Source: Microbacterium sp. 11MF (GTDB taxonomy: Bacteria > Actinomycetota > Actinomycetes > Actinomycetales > Microbacteriaceae). Taken from it: DNA of 64,000 bases. This document shows positions 21,206-31,061 of the stretch, piece by piece (position 1 is the stretch's first letter; each line of letters opens with the position of its first letter). A program made the position numbers and the translations under genes. The stretch lies in contig NZ_KB911459.1 in assembly GCF_000383475.1 (NCBI RefSeq), forward strand, positions 1,130,467 to 1,194,466. The letters run 5' to 3'. Below the pieces are notes generated by a model. That model did no database searches and was not told where the DNA came from. It saw only the letters and a list, made by a program, of their open reading frames with translations.

Positions 21206-22240
21206 TCAGCGCGACGTCTCGTCTTCTTCGAGCAACCGCGTCAGATAGTGCGCGACGGCGCGGACCGCCGCGAGATTCGTGGGGTAGTCCATGCGTGTGG
21301 GACCCAGCACGCCGACGCGGGCGTGGGACCCGCCGGCGTCGTAGTCGCCCGCGACGATGGATGCCTCGGACAGCCCGAACGGCTCGTTCTCGCGCCCGAT
21401 GCTGGTCGCCAGCCCGCGGTCGTCGGCGACCATCTCCCCCATGAGCCGCAGCAGCGTCACCTGCTCCTCGATCGCCTCGAGGAGCGGGTAGATGCTGCCG
21501 CGGAAGTCGGATTCCCGGCGGGCGAGGGTCGCGGACCCCGCCATGACCATGCGGTCCTGGCGGAACTCGTCGAGCTCCTCGCCGATCGCGCGCAGTACGA
21601 CGCGGCGGTTCTCCTCGCGCGGGACCGGGGTCTCGTCCTCGAGGATGCGCGCGATCGCCGCCGCGCCGTCTCGGACGCTCTTGCCCGTGAGCAGCGACGC
21701 CATCGCGAGCTTGAGCTGCGCGGCCTCGTCGGCTGACGGCTCGGACGACAGGAGCACGACGCGCTGCGACACTCGGCCGGTGTCGGTCACGACGATGATG
21801 ACGATCCGCGGCCCGCCGAGGTGCACGACCTCGACGTGCGAGACGTTCGCCCGCGCGAAGGACGGATACTGCACGATCGCGACCTGACCGGTCAGACGCG
21901 TCAGGGAGCGGACCGTCCGGACGAGCAGGTCGTCGAGGTCACCGGTGTCCTCGAGGAAGGCGCCGATCGCGGAGCGCTGCGCAGAGGTGAGGGGGCGGAC
22001 GTCGGCGAGGTGGTCGACGAAGACGCGGTACCCCTTGTCGGTGGGTACACGGCCCGACGACGTGTGGGGCGCGGTGATCAGCTCTTCGTCTTCGAGGAGC
22101 GCCATGTCGTTGCGGATGGTTGCCGCGGAGACGCCGAACTGGTGACGGTCGACGATCGCTTTACTGCCGACCGGCTCGCGCGTGTCGACGTAGTCCTGGA
22201 CGATCGCACGCAACACCTGAAGACCGCGTTCCGAGACCAT
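21206..22240 (-). CDS. hrcA: Heat-inducible transcription repressor HrcA
   Basis: A 344-residue repressor of class I heat-shock genes. The N-terminal winged helix ([20 protein letters not shown], then [21 protein letters not shown]) is followed by the GAF-like dimerisation domain. The ATG at 22240 has GGAGGA six bases upstream; an in-frame GTG at 22243 is less well placed. A CIRCE element 14 bases before the gene indicates autoregulation together with dnaJ. Confidence 0.97.
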   Translation of the reverse strand: MVSERGLQVLRAIVQDYVDTREPVGSKAIVDRHQFGVSAATIRNDMALLEDEELITAPHTSSGRVPTDKGYRVFVDHLADVRPLTSAQRSAIGAFLEDTGDLDDLLVRTVRSLTRLTGQVAIVQYPSFARANVSHVEVVHLGGPRIVIIVVTDTGRVSQRVVLLSSEPSADEAAQLKLAMASLLTGKSVRDGAAAIARILEDETPVPREENRRVVLRAIGEELDEFRQDRMVMAGSATLARRESDFRGSIYPLLEAIEEQVTLLRLMGEMVADDRGLATSIGRENEPFGLSEASIVAGDYDAGGSHARVGVLGPTRMDYPTNLAAVRAVAHYLTRLLEEDETSR

Positions 22241-22253
22241 CACCCCTCCTCCG

Positions 22254-22280
22254 CTGGCACTCTCGTTCTGGGAGTGCCAA
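22254..22280 (-). promoter_or_regulatory. CIRCE operator
   Basis: TTGGCACTC and GAGTGCCAG form a perfect-spacing 9-9-9 inverted repeat (one arm-end mismatch), matching the CIRCE consensus TTAGCACTC-N9-GAGTGCTAA except for a GC pair in place of an AT pair in each arm. It lies immediately upstream of hrcA. Confidence 0.93.
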
Positions 22281-22310
22281 TTCTACCGCGCGAGAAGCGA
22301 TCTGCTCGGA

Positions 22311-23528
22311 TCACTCGGTGAGTGCGCGGACGACGGCGTCGGCCAGCAGCCGTCCGCGACGCGTCAGCACGATGCGTCCCCGCACGGCCGAGGCGCCGTC
22401 GACGAGTCCGTCGGCGATGAGGGATGCCACGTTCCGCCGCCCCGCGACGGTCGCCTCGTCGACCGCGACGCCGTCCACGATGCGCGAGCGCAGCAGGATG
22501 ACCTCGAGGCGGCGGGCCTCGGCATCCGGTCGCTCCCGTCCCGCCGCCGGGGACTCCCCCAGCGCCAGGCGCTGCGCGTACGCGGCGGGGTGCTTGACGT
22601 TCCACCAGCGCAGCCCGCCGACGTGGCTGTGGGCACCGGGGCCGTAGCCCCACCAGTCCTGACCCCGCCAGTACGACAGGTTGTGGCGGGAGCGCTGGGC
22701 GGGAGTCGTCGACCAGTTCGAGACCTCGTACCAGCCGTATCCGGCTGCCGCGAGCAGCTCGTCGGCGAGCTCGTACATGTCGGCCTGCAGATCGTCGTCG
22801 GGGGCGGGTACCTCGCCGCGGCGGATCTGACGCTCGAGCTTCGTTCCGTCCTCCACGATGAGCGCGTACGCCGAGATGTGATCAGGTGCGAGCGCGATCG
22901 CCGTCTCGAGCGAGGTGCGCCAGTCCTCGAGCGACTCCCCCGGCGCGCCGTAGATGAGATCGAGGCTGACCGCGAGCCCGGCCTTCCGCGCCGCCGCGAC
23001 GGCCGTCGCGATGTTCGCGGGGTCGTGCGTGCGGTCGAGTGCCGCGAGGACGTGCGGCACGGACGACTGCATCCCGATCGAGAACCGTGTGACGCCGGCA
23101 GCGGCAAGGGTCTGCGCGACCTCATCGGTCAGCGTGTCGGGGTTCGCCTCGACCGTGACCTCGGCGCCGTCCGCGAGACCGAAGGTTCCCCGGATGCCGT
23201 CGAGCATGCGCGCGAGGTCGCCCGGCGGAAGGAGCGTGGGGGTGCCACCCCCGAAGAACACGGTGCGAGCCGGACGCAGGGGTCCCTGTGCCGCGAGGAC
23301 CTCACGGGACAGCGCGATCTCGAGGAGCACCTCGTCGGCGTAGGCGTCCTGGCGTGCACCGCGCAGCTCGGTCGCGGTGTACGTGTTGAAGTCGCAGTAT
23401 CCGCAGCGGACCCGGCAGAACGGCACGTGCAGGTACACGCCGAAGTCGACGTCGGGATCCACCGGCACGTCGTGCGGCAGCGCGCCGTCGGCGGGTGCGG
23501 GATCGCCGAGGGGAAGAGCAGAGCCCAT
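22311..23528 (-). CDS. hemW: Radical SAM heme chaperone HemW
   Basis: A 405-residue radical-SAM protein formerly annotated as oxygen-independent coproporphyrinogen oxidase. The cluster motif is CRVRCGYCDFN (CxxxCxxC plus the extra Cys region), preceded by GVYLHVPFC, with FFGGGTPTLL and RFSIGMQSS as SAM-binding segments. HemW proteins bind heme and pass it to heme enzymes; the CNTY cysteine of true HemN is replaced by NTYTATELR, as in HemW. The ATG overlaps the DUF1990 stop by one base. Confidence 0.94.
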   Translation of the reverse strand: MGSALPLGDPAPADGALPHDVPVDPDVDFGVYLHVPFCRVRCGYCDFNTYTATELRGARQDAYADEVLLEIALSREVLAAQGPLRPARTVFFGGGTPTLLPPGDLARMLDGIRGTFGLADGAEVTVEANPDTLTDEVAQTLAAAGVTRFSIGMQSSVPHVLAALDRTHDPANIATAVAAARKAGLAVSLDLIYGAPGESLEDWRTSLETAIALAPDHISAYALIVEDGTKLERQIRRGEVPAPDDDLQADMYELADELLAAAGYGWYEVSNWSTTPAQRSRHNLSYWRGQDWWGYGPGAHSHVGGLRWWNVKHPAAYAQRLALGESPAAGRERPDAEARRLEVILLRSRIVDGVAVDEATVAGRRNVASLIADGLVDGASAVRGRIVLTRRGRLLADAVVRALTE

Positions 23529-24178
23529 CAGGAACCGGTGGCGTACATGGGCGACATCGCCTGCAGGTACCCCTGGAACAGCGCACGACGACGACGCTTC
23601 ACGAGGGGACGCCACAGGCGGTAGAGCACGCCGGTCGGCTTGTCGAAGGCGCGGACCGTGAACCACACCTCGTCGTCGTCCCGCCACTCGAGCAGGAACG
23701 ACTCCTCGCCGCTGACGACCGAGCCGCCGACGGTGCCGAGCGAGAACCCGACCCGCCGCGGCTCGTCGATCAGCGAGATGACGCGGAGCTCGGCATCCGC
23801 CCTCATCCCACCGACCCGGCCGTGGACGTGCGCGGTCGTGCCGGCGCCGACGAACGGCGTGCCGTCCGCATCGAAGCGCTGCTCATCGTCCAGCCTGCTC
23901 GGCTGGACGGCGTTGCCGTCGGCGTCGAACCCGACGCCCGAGTACATGGGTCCGGATGCCGGGCGCACATCTTCGACGCGCAATCCCGCACCTCGCTGGG
24001 CACCCCACCCGAGGAGCTGCTCGGTCGAGGTGACGAAGCGGCTCTCGCCGCTGCCGAGACGCCACGACGCCTCCGCCGGGGTCGTACCCTTCGGCGGATA
24101 GCCCATGAGGTCGGGGGCCTGCGTGGCCCCGACGGCGGCGTAGTCGACGGTTCCTGCCTGGAAACTCCCGCGGCGCAT
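23528..24178 (-). CDS. DUF1990 family protein
   Basis: A 216-residue protein of the DUF1990 family, unknown function. Recognisable parts are VGATQAPDLMGYPP near the N-terminus, FVGAGTTAHVHGRVGGMRAD in the middle, and the C-terminal FTVRAFDKPTGVLYRLWRPL. It is placed between lepA and hemW, where it is commonly found in this family of bacteria. Its -10 box TAGGCT shares the TAG stop codon of lepA, six bases before the ATG. Confidence 0.9.
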   Translation of the reverse strand: MRRGSFQAGTVDYAAVGATQAPDLMGYPPKGTTPAEASWRLGSGESRFVTSTEQLLGWGAQRGAGLRVEDVRPASGPMYSGVGFDADGNAVQPSRLDDEQRFDADGTPFVGAGTTAHVHGRVGGMRADAELRVISLIDEPRRVGFSLGTVGGSVVSGEESFLLEWRDDDEVWFTVRAFDKPTGVLYRLWRPLVKRRRRALFQGYLQAMSPMYATGS

Positions 24179-24184
24179 CGTGTC

Positions 24185-24190
24185 AGCCTA
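24185..24190 (-). promoter_or_regulatory. -10 box within the lepA stop codon
   Basis: TAGGCT begins with the lepA stop TAG and ends six bases before the DUF1990 ATG, giving a leaderless promoter for the DUF1990-hemW unit. Confidence 0.5.
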
Positions 24191-26038
24191 CTTCTTGTCC
24201 TTGCCCTCGACATCGCCCGAGAGGGCGGCGATGAACGCCTCCTGGGGGACCTCGACGCGGCCGACCATCTTCATGCGCTTCTTGCCCTCTTTCTGCTTCT
24301 CGAGCAGCTTGCGCTTACGACTGATATCACCGCCGTAGCACTTGGCGAGGACGTCCTTGCGGATCGCGCTGATGTTCTCGCGGGCGATGATCCGGGCACC
24401 GATGGCAGCCTGGATCGGCACCTCGAACTGCTGGCGCGGGATGAGCTTGCGCAGACGCTCGGTCATCAGCGTGCCGTAGGCGTAGGCCTTCTCGCGGTGC
24501 ACGATCGAGCTGAACGCGTCGACCTTCTCACCCTGCAGGAGGATGTCGACCTTCACGAGGTCGGCGGTCTGCGAGCCCGCCGGCTCGTAGTCGAGGCTCG
24601 CATATCCCTGCGTCTTCGACTTCAGGTGGTCGAAGAAGTCGAACACGATCTCGCCGAGCGGCATGTTGTAGCGGAGCTCGACGCGGTCCTCGCTGAGGTA
24701 GTCCATGCCGAGGAGCGTGCCGCGACGCGACTGGCAGAGCTCCATGACCGTGCCGACGTAGTCCTTCGGCAACAGGATGCCGACCTTGACCACCGGCTCG
24801 GACACCTCGGCGACGCGGCCGTCCGGGTACTCGGACGGGTTCGTCACCGTGACCGTCTCGTTGGTGTCGGTCGTGACCGTGTAGGTCACCGAGGGCGCCG
24901 TGGTGATGAGATCGAGGTCGAACTCCCGCGAGAGGCGCTCGGTGATGATCTCGAGGTGCAGCAGTCCGAGGAACCCGCAGCGGAAGCCGAAGCCGAGGGC
25001 CACGGAGGTCTCGGGCTCGTACTGCAGCGAGGCGTCAGAGAGCTTCAGCTTGTCGAGTGCCTCGCGGAGCACGGCGTAATCGCTGCCGTCGATCGGGTAG
25101 ATCCCCGAGAACACCATCGGCTTCGGGTCGGTGTAGCCGGCAAGCGCGTCGGTCGCGGGCTTGCGGTGGTTCGTGATCGTGTCGCCGACCTTGGACTGGC
25201 GGACATCCTTCACGCCCGTGATCAGGTAACCGACCTCGCCGACGCCCAATCCCTTGGTGGGGACCGGCTCCGGGCTCGACACACCGATCTCGAGGAGGTC
25301 GTGAGCGGCGCGCGTCGACATCATCTGGATCCGCTCCCGCGGCTCGAGCTTGCCGTCGATCATCCGGACGTAGGTGACGACGCCGCGGTAGGCGTCGTAG
25401 ACCGAGTCGAAGATCATGGCCCGGGCCGGCGCGTCGGCGTCGCCCTTCGGTGCCGGGATGCGCTCGACGATGCGGTCGAGCAGCTCCTCGACACCGATGC
25501 CCGTTTTTCCGCTGACCTTGAGCACGTCCGCGGGGTCGCCGCCGATGAGGTTCGCGAGCTCAGCCGCGTACTTCTCCGGGTCGGCAGCGGGCAGGTCGAT
25601 CTTGTTGAGGACCGGGATGATCTCGAGGTCGTTCTCGAGCGCCAGGTACAGGTTCGCGAGCGTCTGCGCTTCGATGCCCTGCGCCGCGTCGACGAGGAGG
25701 ATCGCTCCCTCGCACGCGGCGAGCGACCGGCTGACCTCGTACGTGAAGTCGACGTGACCGGGGGTGTCGATCATGTTGAGCGCGAACGTGCCCGCATCGG
25801 TGGCCCACGGCATCCGGACCGCCTGGCTCTTGATCGTGATGCCGCGCTCGCGCTCGATGTCCATGCGATCGAGGTATTGGGCGCGCATGTCGCGGTCCGA
25901 GACCACGCCGGTGATCTGCAGCATGCGGTCGGCCAGCGTGGACTTGCCGTGGTCGATGTGGGCGATGATGCAGAAGTTGCGAAGCTGCGCGGGCGGCGTG
26001 GCCGCGGGCTGCAGGGGCGTGAGTGCGCGGGGTGACAT
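24188..26038 (-). CDS. lepA: Elongation factor 4 (LepA)
   Basis: A 616-residue translational GTPase that binds ribosomes and affects initiation and stalled elongation. G1 is [16 protein letters not shown]3 is [11 protein letters not shown], and G4 is NKIDLP. The EF4-specific C-terminal domain is complete ([18 protein letters not shown] and [20 protein letters not shown]). The start ATG at 26038 has TAGACT nine bases upstream. It is the first gene of a leftward block that runs to era. Confidence 0.97.
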   Translation of the reverse strand: MSPRALTPLQPAATPPAQLRNFCIIAHIDHGKSTLADRMLQITGVVSDRDMRAQYLDRMDIERERGITIKSQAVRMPWATDAGTFALNMIDTPGHVDFTYEVSRSLAACEGAILLVDAAQGIEAQTLANLYLALENDLEIIPVLNKIDLPAADPEKYAAELANLIGGDPADVLKVSGKTGIGVEELLDRIVERIPAPKGDADAPARAMIFDSVYDAYRGVVTYVRMIDGKLEPRERIQMMSTRAAHDLLEIGVSSPEPVPTKGLGVGEVGYLITGVKDVRQSKVGDTITNHRKPATDALAGYTDPKPMVFSGIYPIDGSDYAVLREALDKLKLSDASLQYEPETSVALGFGFRCGFLGLLHLEIITERLSREFDLDLITTAPSVTYTVTTDTNETVTVTNPSEYPDGRVAEVSEPVVKVGILLPKDYVGTVMELCQSRRGTLLGMDYLSEDRVELRYNMPLGEIVFDFFDHLKSKTQGYASLDYEPAGSQTADLVKVDILLQGEKVDAFSSIVHREKAYAYGTLMTERLRKLIPRQQFEVPIQAAIGARIIARENISAIRKDVLAKCYGGDISRKRKLLEKQKEGKKRMKMVGRVEVPQEAFIAALSGDVEGKDKK

Positions 26039-26252
26039 GACCAGGCGAGTCTACCGGCGACCTGCTGAGCAGCGTCCCGGCCGACCGGGCACAATAACCG
26101 CTCGTCTCGTCGACACGCCAGCGCACCGACGCATGAGAAAGAGTTAACCGATCTGACCCTTGCGAGGGGCGCACCACCGCCCGAATGCTCAGTGTGGCGG
26201 TCGGTTCCTGCGCGATAAGCCCCGCGCCCGCGCCGCCTCGGGAGAACCCACC
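26039..26252. other. Intergenic region between lepA and the nuclease gene
   Basis: These 214 bases between divergent genes hold no supported gene. Visible elements are TAGACT near the lepA start (minus strand), and GGGAGAA as ribosome binding site for the rightward gene. A convincing promoter for the large secreted nuclease was not found; TTAACC and GATAAG are weak candidates only. Confidence 0.4.
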
Positions 26253-29200
26253 GTGTCGCACCCACCTGCCCCCGTGCCCGCCGCGCATCCGGTTCTCCGC
26301 CGGACCTGCGCCCTGCTGACGGCCGCGACCGTGACGGTCGGAGGGCTCGCCCTCGCTCCGTCGGTCGCCACCGCCGCCGTGTCGGCCGATTCGCCCATCG
26401 TGATCTCCGAGGTCTACGGCGGCGGCGGCAACAGCGGCGCCGCGTTCAACCGCGACTTCATCGAACTCGCCAACACCGGTGACGAGACCGTCGATCTGAG
26501 CGGCTACAGCGTCCAGTACGCCTCCGCCACCGGCGGCTCGTGGCAGGTGACGAAGCTCGGCGACGTCGACCTGCCCGCCGGCGAGAACCTGCTGATCGGC
26601 GAGGCGCCGGGCAGCAACACCTCCCTCCCCGGCTTCGACGCCGATGTCGAGGGCACCATCGCGATGAGCGGCAGCGGAGCCAAGGTCGCCCTCGTCGCGA
26701 ACGACACCGCGCTCACGGGCAGCACCGGCATCGCCACCCTCGACCAGGTCGTCGACCTCGTCGGGTGGGGAACGACGGCCACGGCCTTCGCCGGTTCGGC
26801 GCCCGCACCCGGGACCGCCAACGCCACGAGCGTCTCGCGCGACGACGAGAACTCGAACACCGCCGACAACGCCGCGGACTTCACGGCCGGCGCCCCCACC
26901 CCCACCGGTCTCGGCGCCGATGTCGACCCCGAGCCCGAGCCCGAGCCGCAGGCGGCGACGATCGCACAGATCCAGGGCACGACGGATGCCTCGCCCCTGG
27001 CCGGCCGCACCGTCACCACGACCGGGGTCGTCACGGCCCAATACCCCACCGGCGGATACAACGGCTACGTCATCCAGACGGCCGGCACCGGCGGCGCGCT
27101 GGACCTCGCCGCGCACACGGCCTCCGACGCCGTCTTCGTCTACGCGCCCGGAGCGACCGGCGAGGTCGCCCTCGGCGACACCGTGACGGTCACCGGCGTC
27201 GTCTCGGAGTTCAACGGCCTCACCGAACTCACCGTCAAGGCGGGAGCCGCGAAGGTCGTCGCCGATGCCGAGGCGCCGACGCCCGCCACCGTCGAATGGC
27301 CGAAGACGGTCGCACAGCGCGAGTCGCTCGAGTCGATGCTGGTCGCGCCCCAGGGCGACTTCACCGTCAGCGACACCTACAGCACCAACCGTTTCGGCGA
27401 GGTGGGCCTCGCAGCCGGGTCGGAGCCGCTGCGCCAGCCGACGGACGCGGCGCGTCCCGGTTCGGACGCGGCCGCCGCGGTCGCCGCGGACAACGCGGCT
27501 CGCGGCGTGCGTCTCGACGACGGAGCCGGGCTCGACTACACGTCGGCCGCGAACCAGGCGCTGACGCCCGCGTACGTCTCGCTCACCGAGCCGATCACGG
27601 TCGGCGCGGGGGTCACCTTCACGGAACCGCTCATCGTCGACTACCGCAATGACTCGTGGAAGCTGAACCCGACTCAGCCGCTCGTCGGCGACGGCACGGG
27701 CACGGATGAGGTCGTCTTCGAGAACGTCCGAACCGACGCACCCGCAGAGGTGGGCGGAGACCTCTCGATCGCCTCGTTCAACGTCCTCAACTACTTCACG
27801 ACGCTCGGGACCGACACCGCGAGCTGCGAGGCCTACACCGACCGTTTCGGCGACGGTGTGACCGTCCGAGACGGCTGCGCCCAGCGCGGAGCGTGGGATG
27901 CCGCCGACCTCGCACGCCAGCAGGCGAAGCTCGTCGAGGCCATCACCTCGGTGGACGCCGGCGTCGTCGGCCTCATGGAGATCGAGAACTCGGCCGCGCT
28001 CGGCGAGAAGACCGATGAGGCCACGGCGACCCTCGTCGCCGCGCTCAACGCGAAGGCAGGCGCCGGCACGTGGGCGTTCGTGCCCTCCTCGACGGACCTG
28101 CCCCCGGCATCCGAGCAGGACGTCATCACGAACGCGATCATCTACCAGCCCGCGCGCGTCTCCCCCGTCGGCGCGTCCCGCGCCCTCGGCGACCAGAGCG
28201 CGGACGGCGAGGCCTTCGGCAACGCGCGCGAGCCCATCGCCCAGGTGTTCGAGCCCGCCGCTGGCGGCGACCCGTTCCTGTTCGTCGTGAACCACTTCAA
28301 GTCGAAGGGCTCCGCCGGCCCGTGGCCGGGCGACGCCGACACCGGCGACGGGCAGGGTTCATCGAACGAGTCGCGGGTCCGTCAGGCGACCGCCCTCCGC
28401 GACTGGGTCGCGAAGATCCAGGGCGATGTCGACGCCGTCGCCCTCGCAGGCGACTTCAACTCCTACAGCCAGGAGGACCCGCTCGAGGTTCTGTACGACG
28501 CCGGCTACGCGGATGCCGAGCAGGCGTTCGACGTCGACTCGTCGTCCTACAGCTTCTCGGGGCTGTCCGGTTCGCTCGACCACATCCTCCTGAACGAGCC
28601 GGCTCTCGCCCGCTCCACGGATGCGGACATCTGGAACATCAACTCGGGCGAGTCCATCGCGCTGGAGTACAGCCGGTTCCGCACGCACGGCACGGAGTTC
28701 TACTCCGCGGACCCGTACCGCTCGAGCGACCACGACCCCGTGATCGTCGGGATGAAGTCGAAGGCCGCTCCCGTCCAGCTGACCCTCCTCGGCATCAACG
28801 ACTTCCACGGCCGCATCGACGGCAACACCGTCGCATTCGCGGGAACCGTCGAGGAGCTGCGCAAGGCGGCATCCGGTCCGACCCTGTTCCTGTCCGCAGG
28901 TGACAACATCGGTGCGTCGCTGTTCGCCTCATCGGTGGCGAAGGACCAGCCGACCATCGACGTCCTGAACGCCATGGGTCTGCAGGCGAGCGCCGTCGGC
29001 AACCACGAGTTCGACCGCGGGTTCGACGACCTGTCGGGCCGCGTGTCCGACGCGTTCGACGCACCGCAGCTCGGGGCCAACGTCTACAAGAAGGGCACGA
29101 CGACCCCCGCGCTCGACGAGTACACGCTGCTCGAGGCGGACGGCCTCACGGTCGGTGTCGTCGGCGCCGTCACCGAGGAGACCCCGACGCTCGTGACGCC

Positions 29201-30977
29201 GACCGGCATCGAGTCCGTCGACTTCGGCGATCCGGTCGAGGCGGTCAACCGCGTCGCCGCTCAGCTGAGCGACGGCGACGAGTCCAACGGTGAGGCCGAC
29301 GTCATCGTCGCGATGTACCACGAGGGGGCCGGCGCGGGCACGCCCGACGGCGCGACCCTCGACGAGGAGGTCGCCGCCGGCGGCGCCTTCGGTGCGATCA
29401 TCACCGACACGTCCGCCGACGTCGATGCGATCTTCACCGGCCACACGCACAAGGAATACGCCTGGTCGGCGCCGATCCCCGGCACGGACCGCACCCGTCC
29501 GGTCGTCCAGACCGGCTCGTACGGCGCCAAGATCGGCGAGATCACGCTGACAGTGGATGCCGCCACGGGTGAGGTCTCGGCGCACACCGAGCGCAACGTC
29601 GCCCGCACGACGACGCCCGCTGCGGACCTCGTCGCCGCGTACCCCCGAGTGGCGGAGGTCGCCCGCATCACGAAGGCGGCCACGGACAACGCCGCTGCCG
29701 TCGGCAACACCGAGGTCGGCCAGGTCGCCGGCGACATCACGACGGCCTTCAGCGGCGGATCCTACGTCGACGGCGTCTACACCGGGGGTTCGCGCGACAA
29801 CCGCGCCGCCGAGTCGACGCTCGGCAACACCGTCGCGAACATGCTGCGCGACAGCCTGGCCGACCTGCCGAACGGCGCTGTGATCGGCGTGACGAACCCG
29901 GGCGGCCTCCGCGCGGACCTGTTCGACACGCAGGCCGAGTTCGGTGCCGGCGCCGTGGCGGGTCTCGCGGACGGGTCGATCTCGTTCAGCCAGGCCAACG
30001 CGGTGCTGCCGTTCAACAACACGCTGGCCCTCGTCACCCTCACGGGTGAGGAGTTCACCCAGATGCTCGAGCAGCAGTGGCAGCGGGATGCGGCGGGCAA
30101 CGTCCCGCAGCGGCCGTACCTGCAGCTGGGCCTCTCGGACAACGTGTCGTACACCTACGACCCGGCGCTCCCCGAGGGGCAGCGCATCACCTCGGTGACG
30201 GTCGACGGCAAGGCGATCGACCCGGCCGGGACGTACCGCATCGGCACGTTCTCGTTCCTGGCGGCCGGCGGCGACAACTTCCGCGCCTTCACGGAGGGTG
30301 ACGACTACGTCGACACGGGCCTCCTCGACTACGAGGCATGGGTGGACTACATCGCCGACGGCTCCCCCGTCGCCCCGTCGTTCGCCAAGCACGGCGTGCA
30401 GGTGTCGGGCGTTCCCGAGACCGTCGCCGCGGGTGACACGGTGACCTTCCAGGTGGCGGGCATGGACCTGACCAGCAAGGGCGCGCCGGCCAACACCGAG
30501 GTGACGGTGCGCCTGGGCGAGCAGGTGCTCGGCACTGCGCCGGTGACCGGTGGCGCGGCATCCGTCAGTGTCACGCTGCCGGCGGGAACCCCCGCGGGCA
30601 CGGCGCAGCTCACCGTCACGGCGGCGCCCAGCGGCACGGTCGTCCAGGTGCCCGTCACGGTCGAGGAGGCGGCTGAGCCCGCGGCGAAGACGCGTACGTC
30701 GCTCCTCGCGCTCCCGCCGGTGCACATCAACCGGATCCTGCCGTCGACCCTCGTCGCCATCGTCCTGCAGGACGGTGGGCGCGCGGAGGGCTTCGTGGAG
30801 TTCCGGGAAGGCGACCGCGTCATCGCGACCTCGGAGGTCCGCCGAGGTGTCGCGACGACCACCCTCGGACGGCTCTCCAAGGGCGCGCACACGTACACCG
30901 CGACGTTCGTGCCCGACGACCCGAAGGTCGCTGCGGGATCGGTGAGCAACCGGGCGACGGTCCGCGTTCTGTTCTGA
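26253..30977 (+). CDS. Secreted ExeM/NucH-type nuclease fused to 5'-nucleotidase
   Basis: A 1574-residue exported protein. Domains in order: signal peptide (LRRTCALLTAATVTVGGLAL, cleavage after ATAA); lamin-tail domain from about residue 47 (VISEVYGGGGNSGAAFNRDF) to 210; OB-like part of ExeM nucleases about 237-480; endonuclease/exonuclease/phosphatase domain about 505-833 (SIASFNVLNYF, GLMEIENS, GDFNSY, SSDHDPV); metallophosphatase about 843-1110 (LLGINDFHGRID, SAGDNIG, GNHEFD, MYHEG, GHTHKEY); 5'-nucleotidase C domain about 1145-1340; two Ig-like C-terminal regions. All metal and catalytic motifs are present. It could hydrolyse extracellular DNA and then dephosphorylate the nucleotides, for phosphate or nucleoside supply. 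There is no LPxTG or membrane anchor. GTG start with GGGAGAA eight bases upstream. Confidence 0.93.
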   Translation: MSHPPAPVPAAHPVLRRTCALLTAATVTVGGLALAPSVATAAVSADSPIVISEVYGGGGNSGAAFNRDFIELANTGDETVDLSGYSVQYASATGGSWQVTKLGDVDLPAGENLLIGEAPGSNTSLPGFDADVEGTIAMSGSGAKVALVANDTALTGSTGIATLDQVVDLVGWGTTATAFAGSAPAPGTANATSVSRDDENSNTADNAADFTAGAPTPTGLGADVDPEPEPEPQAATIAQIQGTTDASPLAGRTVTTTGVVTAQYPTGGYNGYVIQTAGTGGALDLAAHTASDAVFVYAPGATGEVALGDTVTVTGVVSEFNGLTELTVKAGAAKVVADAEAPTPATVEWPKTVAQRESLESMLVAPQGDFTVSDTYSTNRFGEVGLAAGSEPLRQPTDAARPGSDAAAAVAADNAARGVRLDDGAGLDYTSAANQALTPAYVSLTEPITVGAGVTFTEPLIVDYRNDSWKLNPTQPLVGDGTGTDEVVFENVRTDAPAEVGGDLSIASFNVLNYFTTLGTDTASCEAYTDRFGDGVTVRDGCAQRGAWDAADLARQQAKLVEAITSVDAGVVGLMEIENSAALGEKTDEATATLVAALNAKAGAGTWAFVPSSTDLPPASEQDVITNAIIYQPARVSPVGASRALGDQSADGEAFGNAREPIAQVFEPAAGGDPFLFVVNHFKSKGSAGPWPGDADTGDGQGSSNESRVRQATALRDWVAKIQGDVDAVALAGDFNSYSQEDPLEVLYDAGYADAEQAFDVDSSSYSFSGLSGSLDHILLNEPALARSTDADIWNINSGESIALEYSRFRTHGTEFYSADPYRSSDHDPVIVGMKSKAAPVQLTLLGINDFHGRIDGNTVAFAGTVEELRKAASGPTLFLSAGDNIGASLFASSVAKDQPTIDVLNAMGLQASAVGNHEFDRGFDDLSGRVSDAFDAPQLGANVYKKGTTTPALDEYTLLEADGLTVGVVGAVTEETPTLVTPTGIESVDFGDPVEAVNRVAAQLSDGDESNGEADVIVAMYHEGAGAGTPDGATLDEEVAAGGAFGAIITDTSADVDAIFTGHTHKEYAWSAPIPGTDRTRPVVQTGSYGAKIGEITLTVDAATGEVSAHTERNVARTTTPAADLVAAYPRVAEVARITKAATDNAAAVGNTEVGQVAGDITTAFSGGSYVDGVYTGGSRDNRAAESTLGNTVANMLRDSLADLPNGAVIGVTNPGGLRADLFDTQAEFGAGAVAGLADGSISFSQANAVLPFNNTLALVTLTGEEFTQMLEQQWQRDAAGNVPQRPYLQLGLSDNVSYTYDPALPEGQRITSVTVDGKAIDPAGTYRIGTFSFLAAGGDNFRAFTEGDDYVDTGLLDYEAWVDYIADGSPVAPSFAKHGVQVSGVPETVAAGDTVTFQVAGMDLTSKGAPANTEVTVRLGEQVLGTAPVTGGAASVSVTLPAGTPAGTAQLTVTAAPSGTVVQVPVTVEEAAEPAAKTRTSLLALPPVHINRILPSTLVAIVLQDGGRAEGFVEFREGDRVIATSEVRRGVATTTLGRLSKGAHTYTATFVPDDPKVAAGSVSNRATVRVLF

Positions 30978-30990
30978 CGCCGCCATCGGC

Positions 30991-31026
30991 GGAACGGGGG
31001 CGGGTCTTCGGATCCGCCCCCGTTCC
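30991..31026 (+). terminator. Terminator of the nuclease gene
   Basis: ggaacgggggcgg / ccgcccccgttcc forms a perfect 13-bp stem with a 10-base loop, 13 bases after the stop codon. Confidence 0.8.
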
Positions 31027-31049
31027 CCGTTTGCGCGGTCGCTGCTTCG

Positions 31050-31055
31050 TAGGCT
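31050..31055 (+). promoter_or_regulatory. -10 box, leaderless hydrolase gene
   Basis: TAGGCT ends six bases before the ATG at 31062. Confidence 0.5.
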
Positions 31056-31061
31056 GGAGGC

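Noticed and set aside
23495..26035. A long open frame on the plus strand opposite lepA and DUF1990
   Set aside because: It is an antisense shadow of high-GC codon bias; the minus strand encodes full LepA and DUF1990, while the plus-strand product is Arg/Asp/Leu-rich with no recognisable motif.
26145..26160. A Pho-box-like sequence (GTTAACC) before the nuclease gene
   Set aside because: Only one unit resembles the GTTCACC repeat; the adjacent 11-bp unit does not match, so there is no direct repeat.
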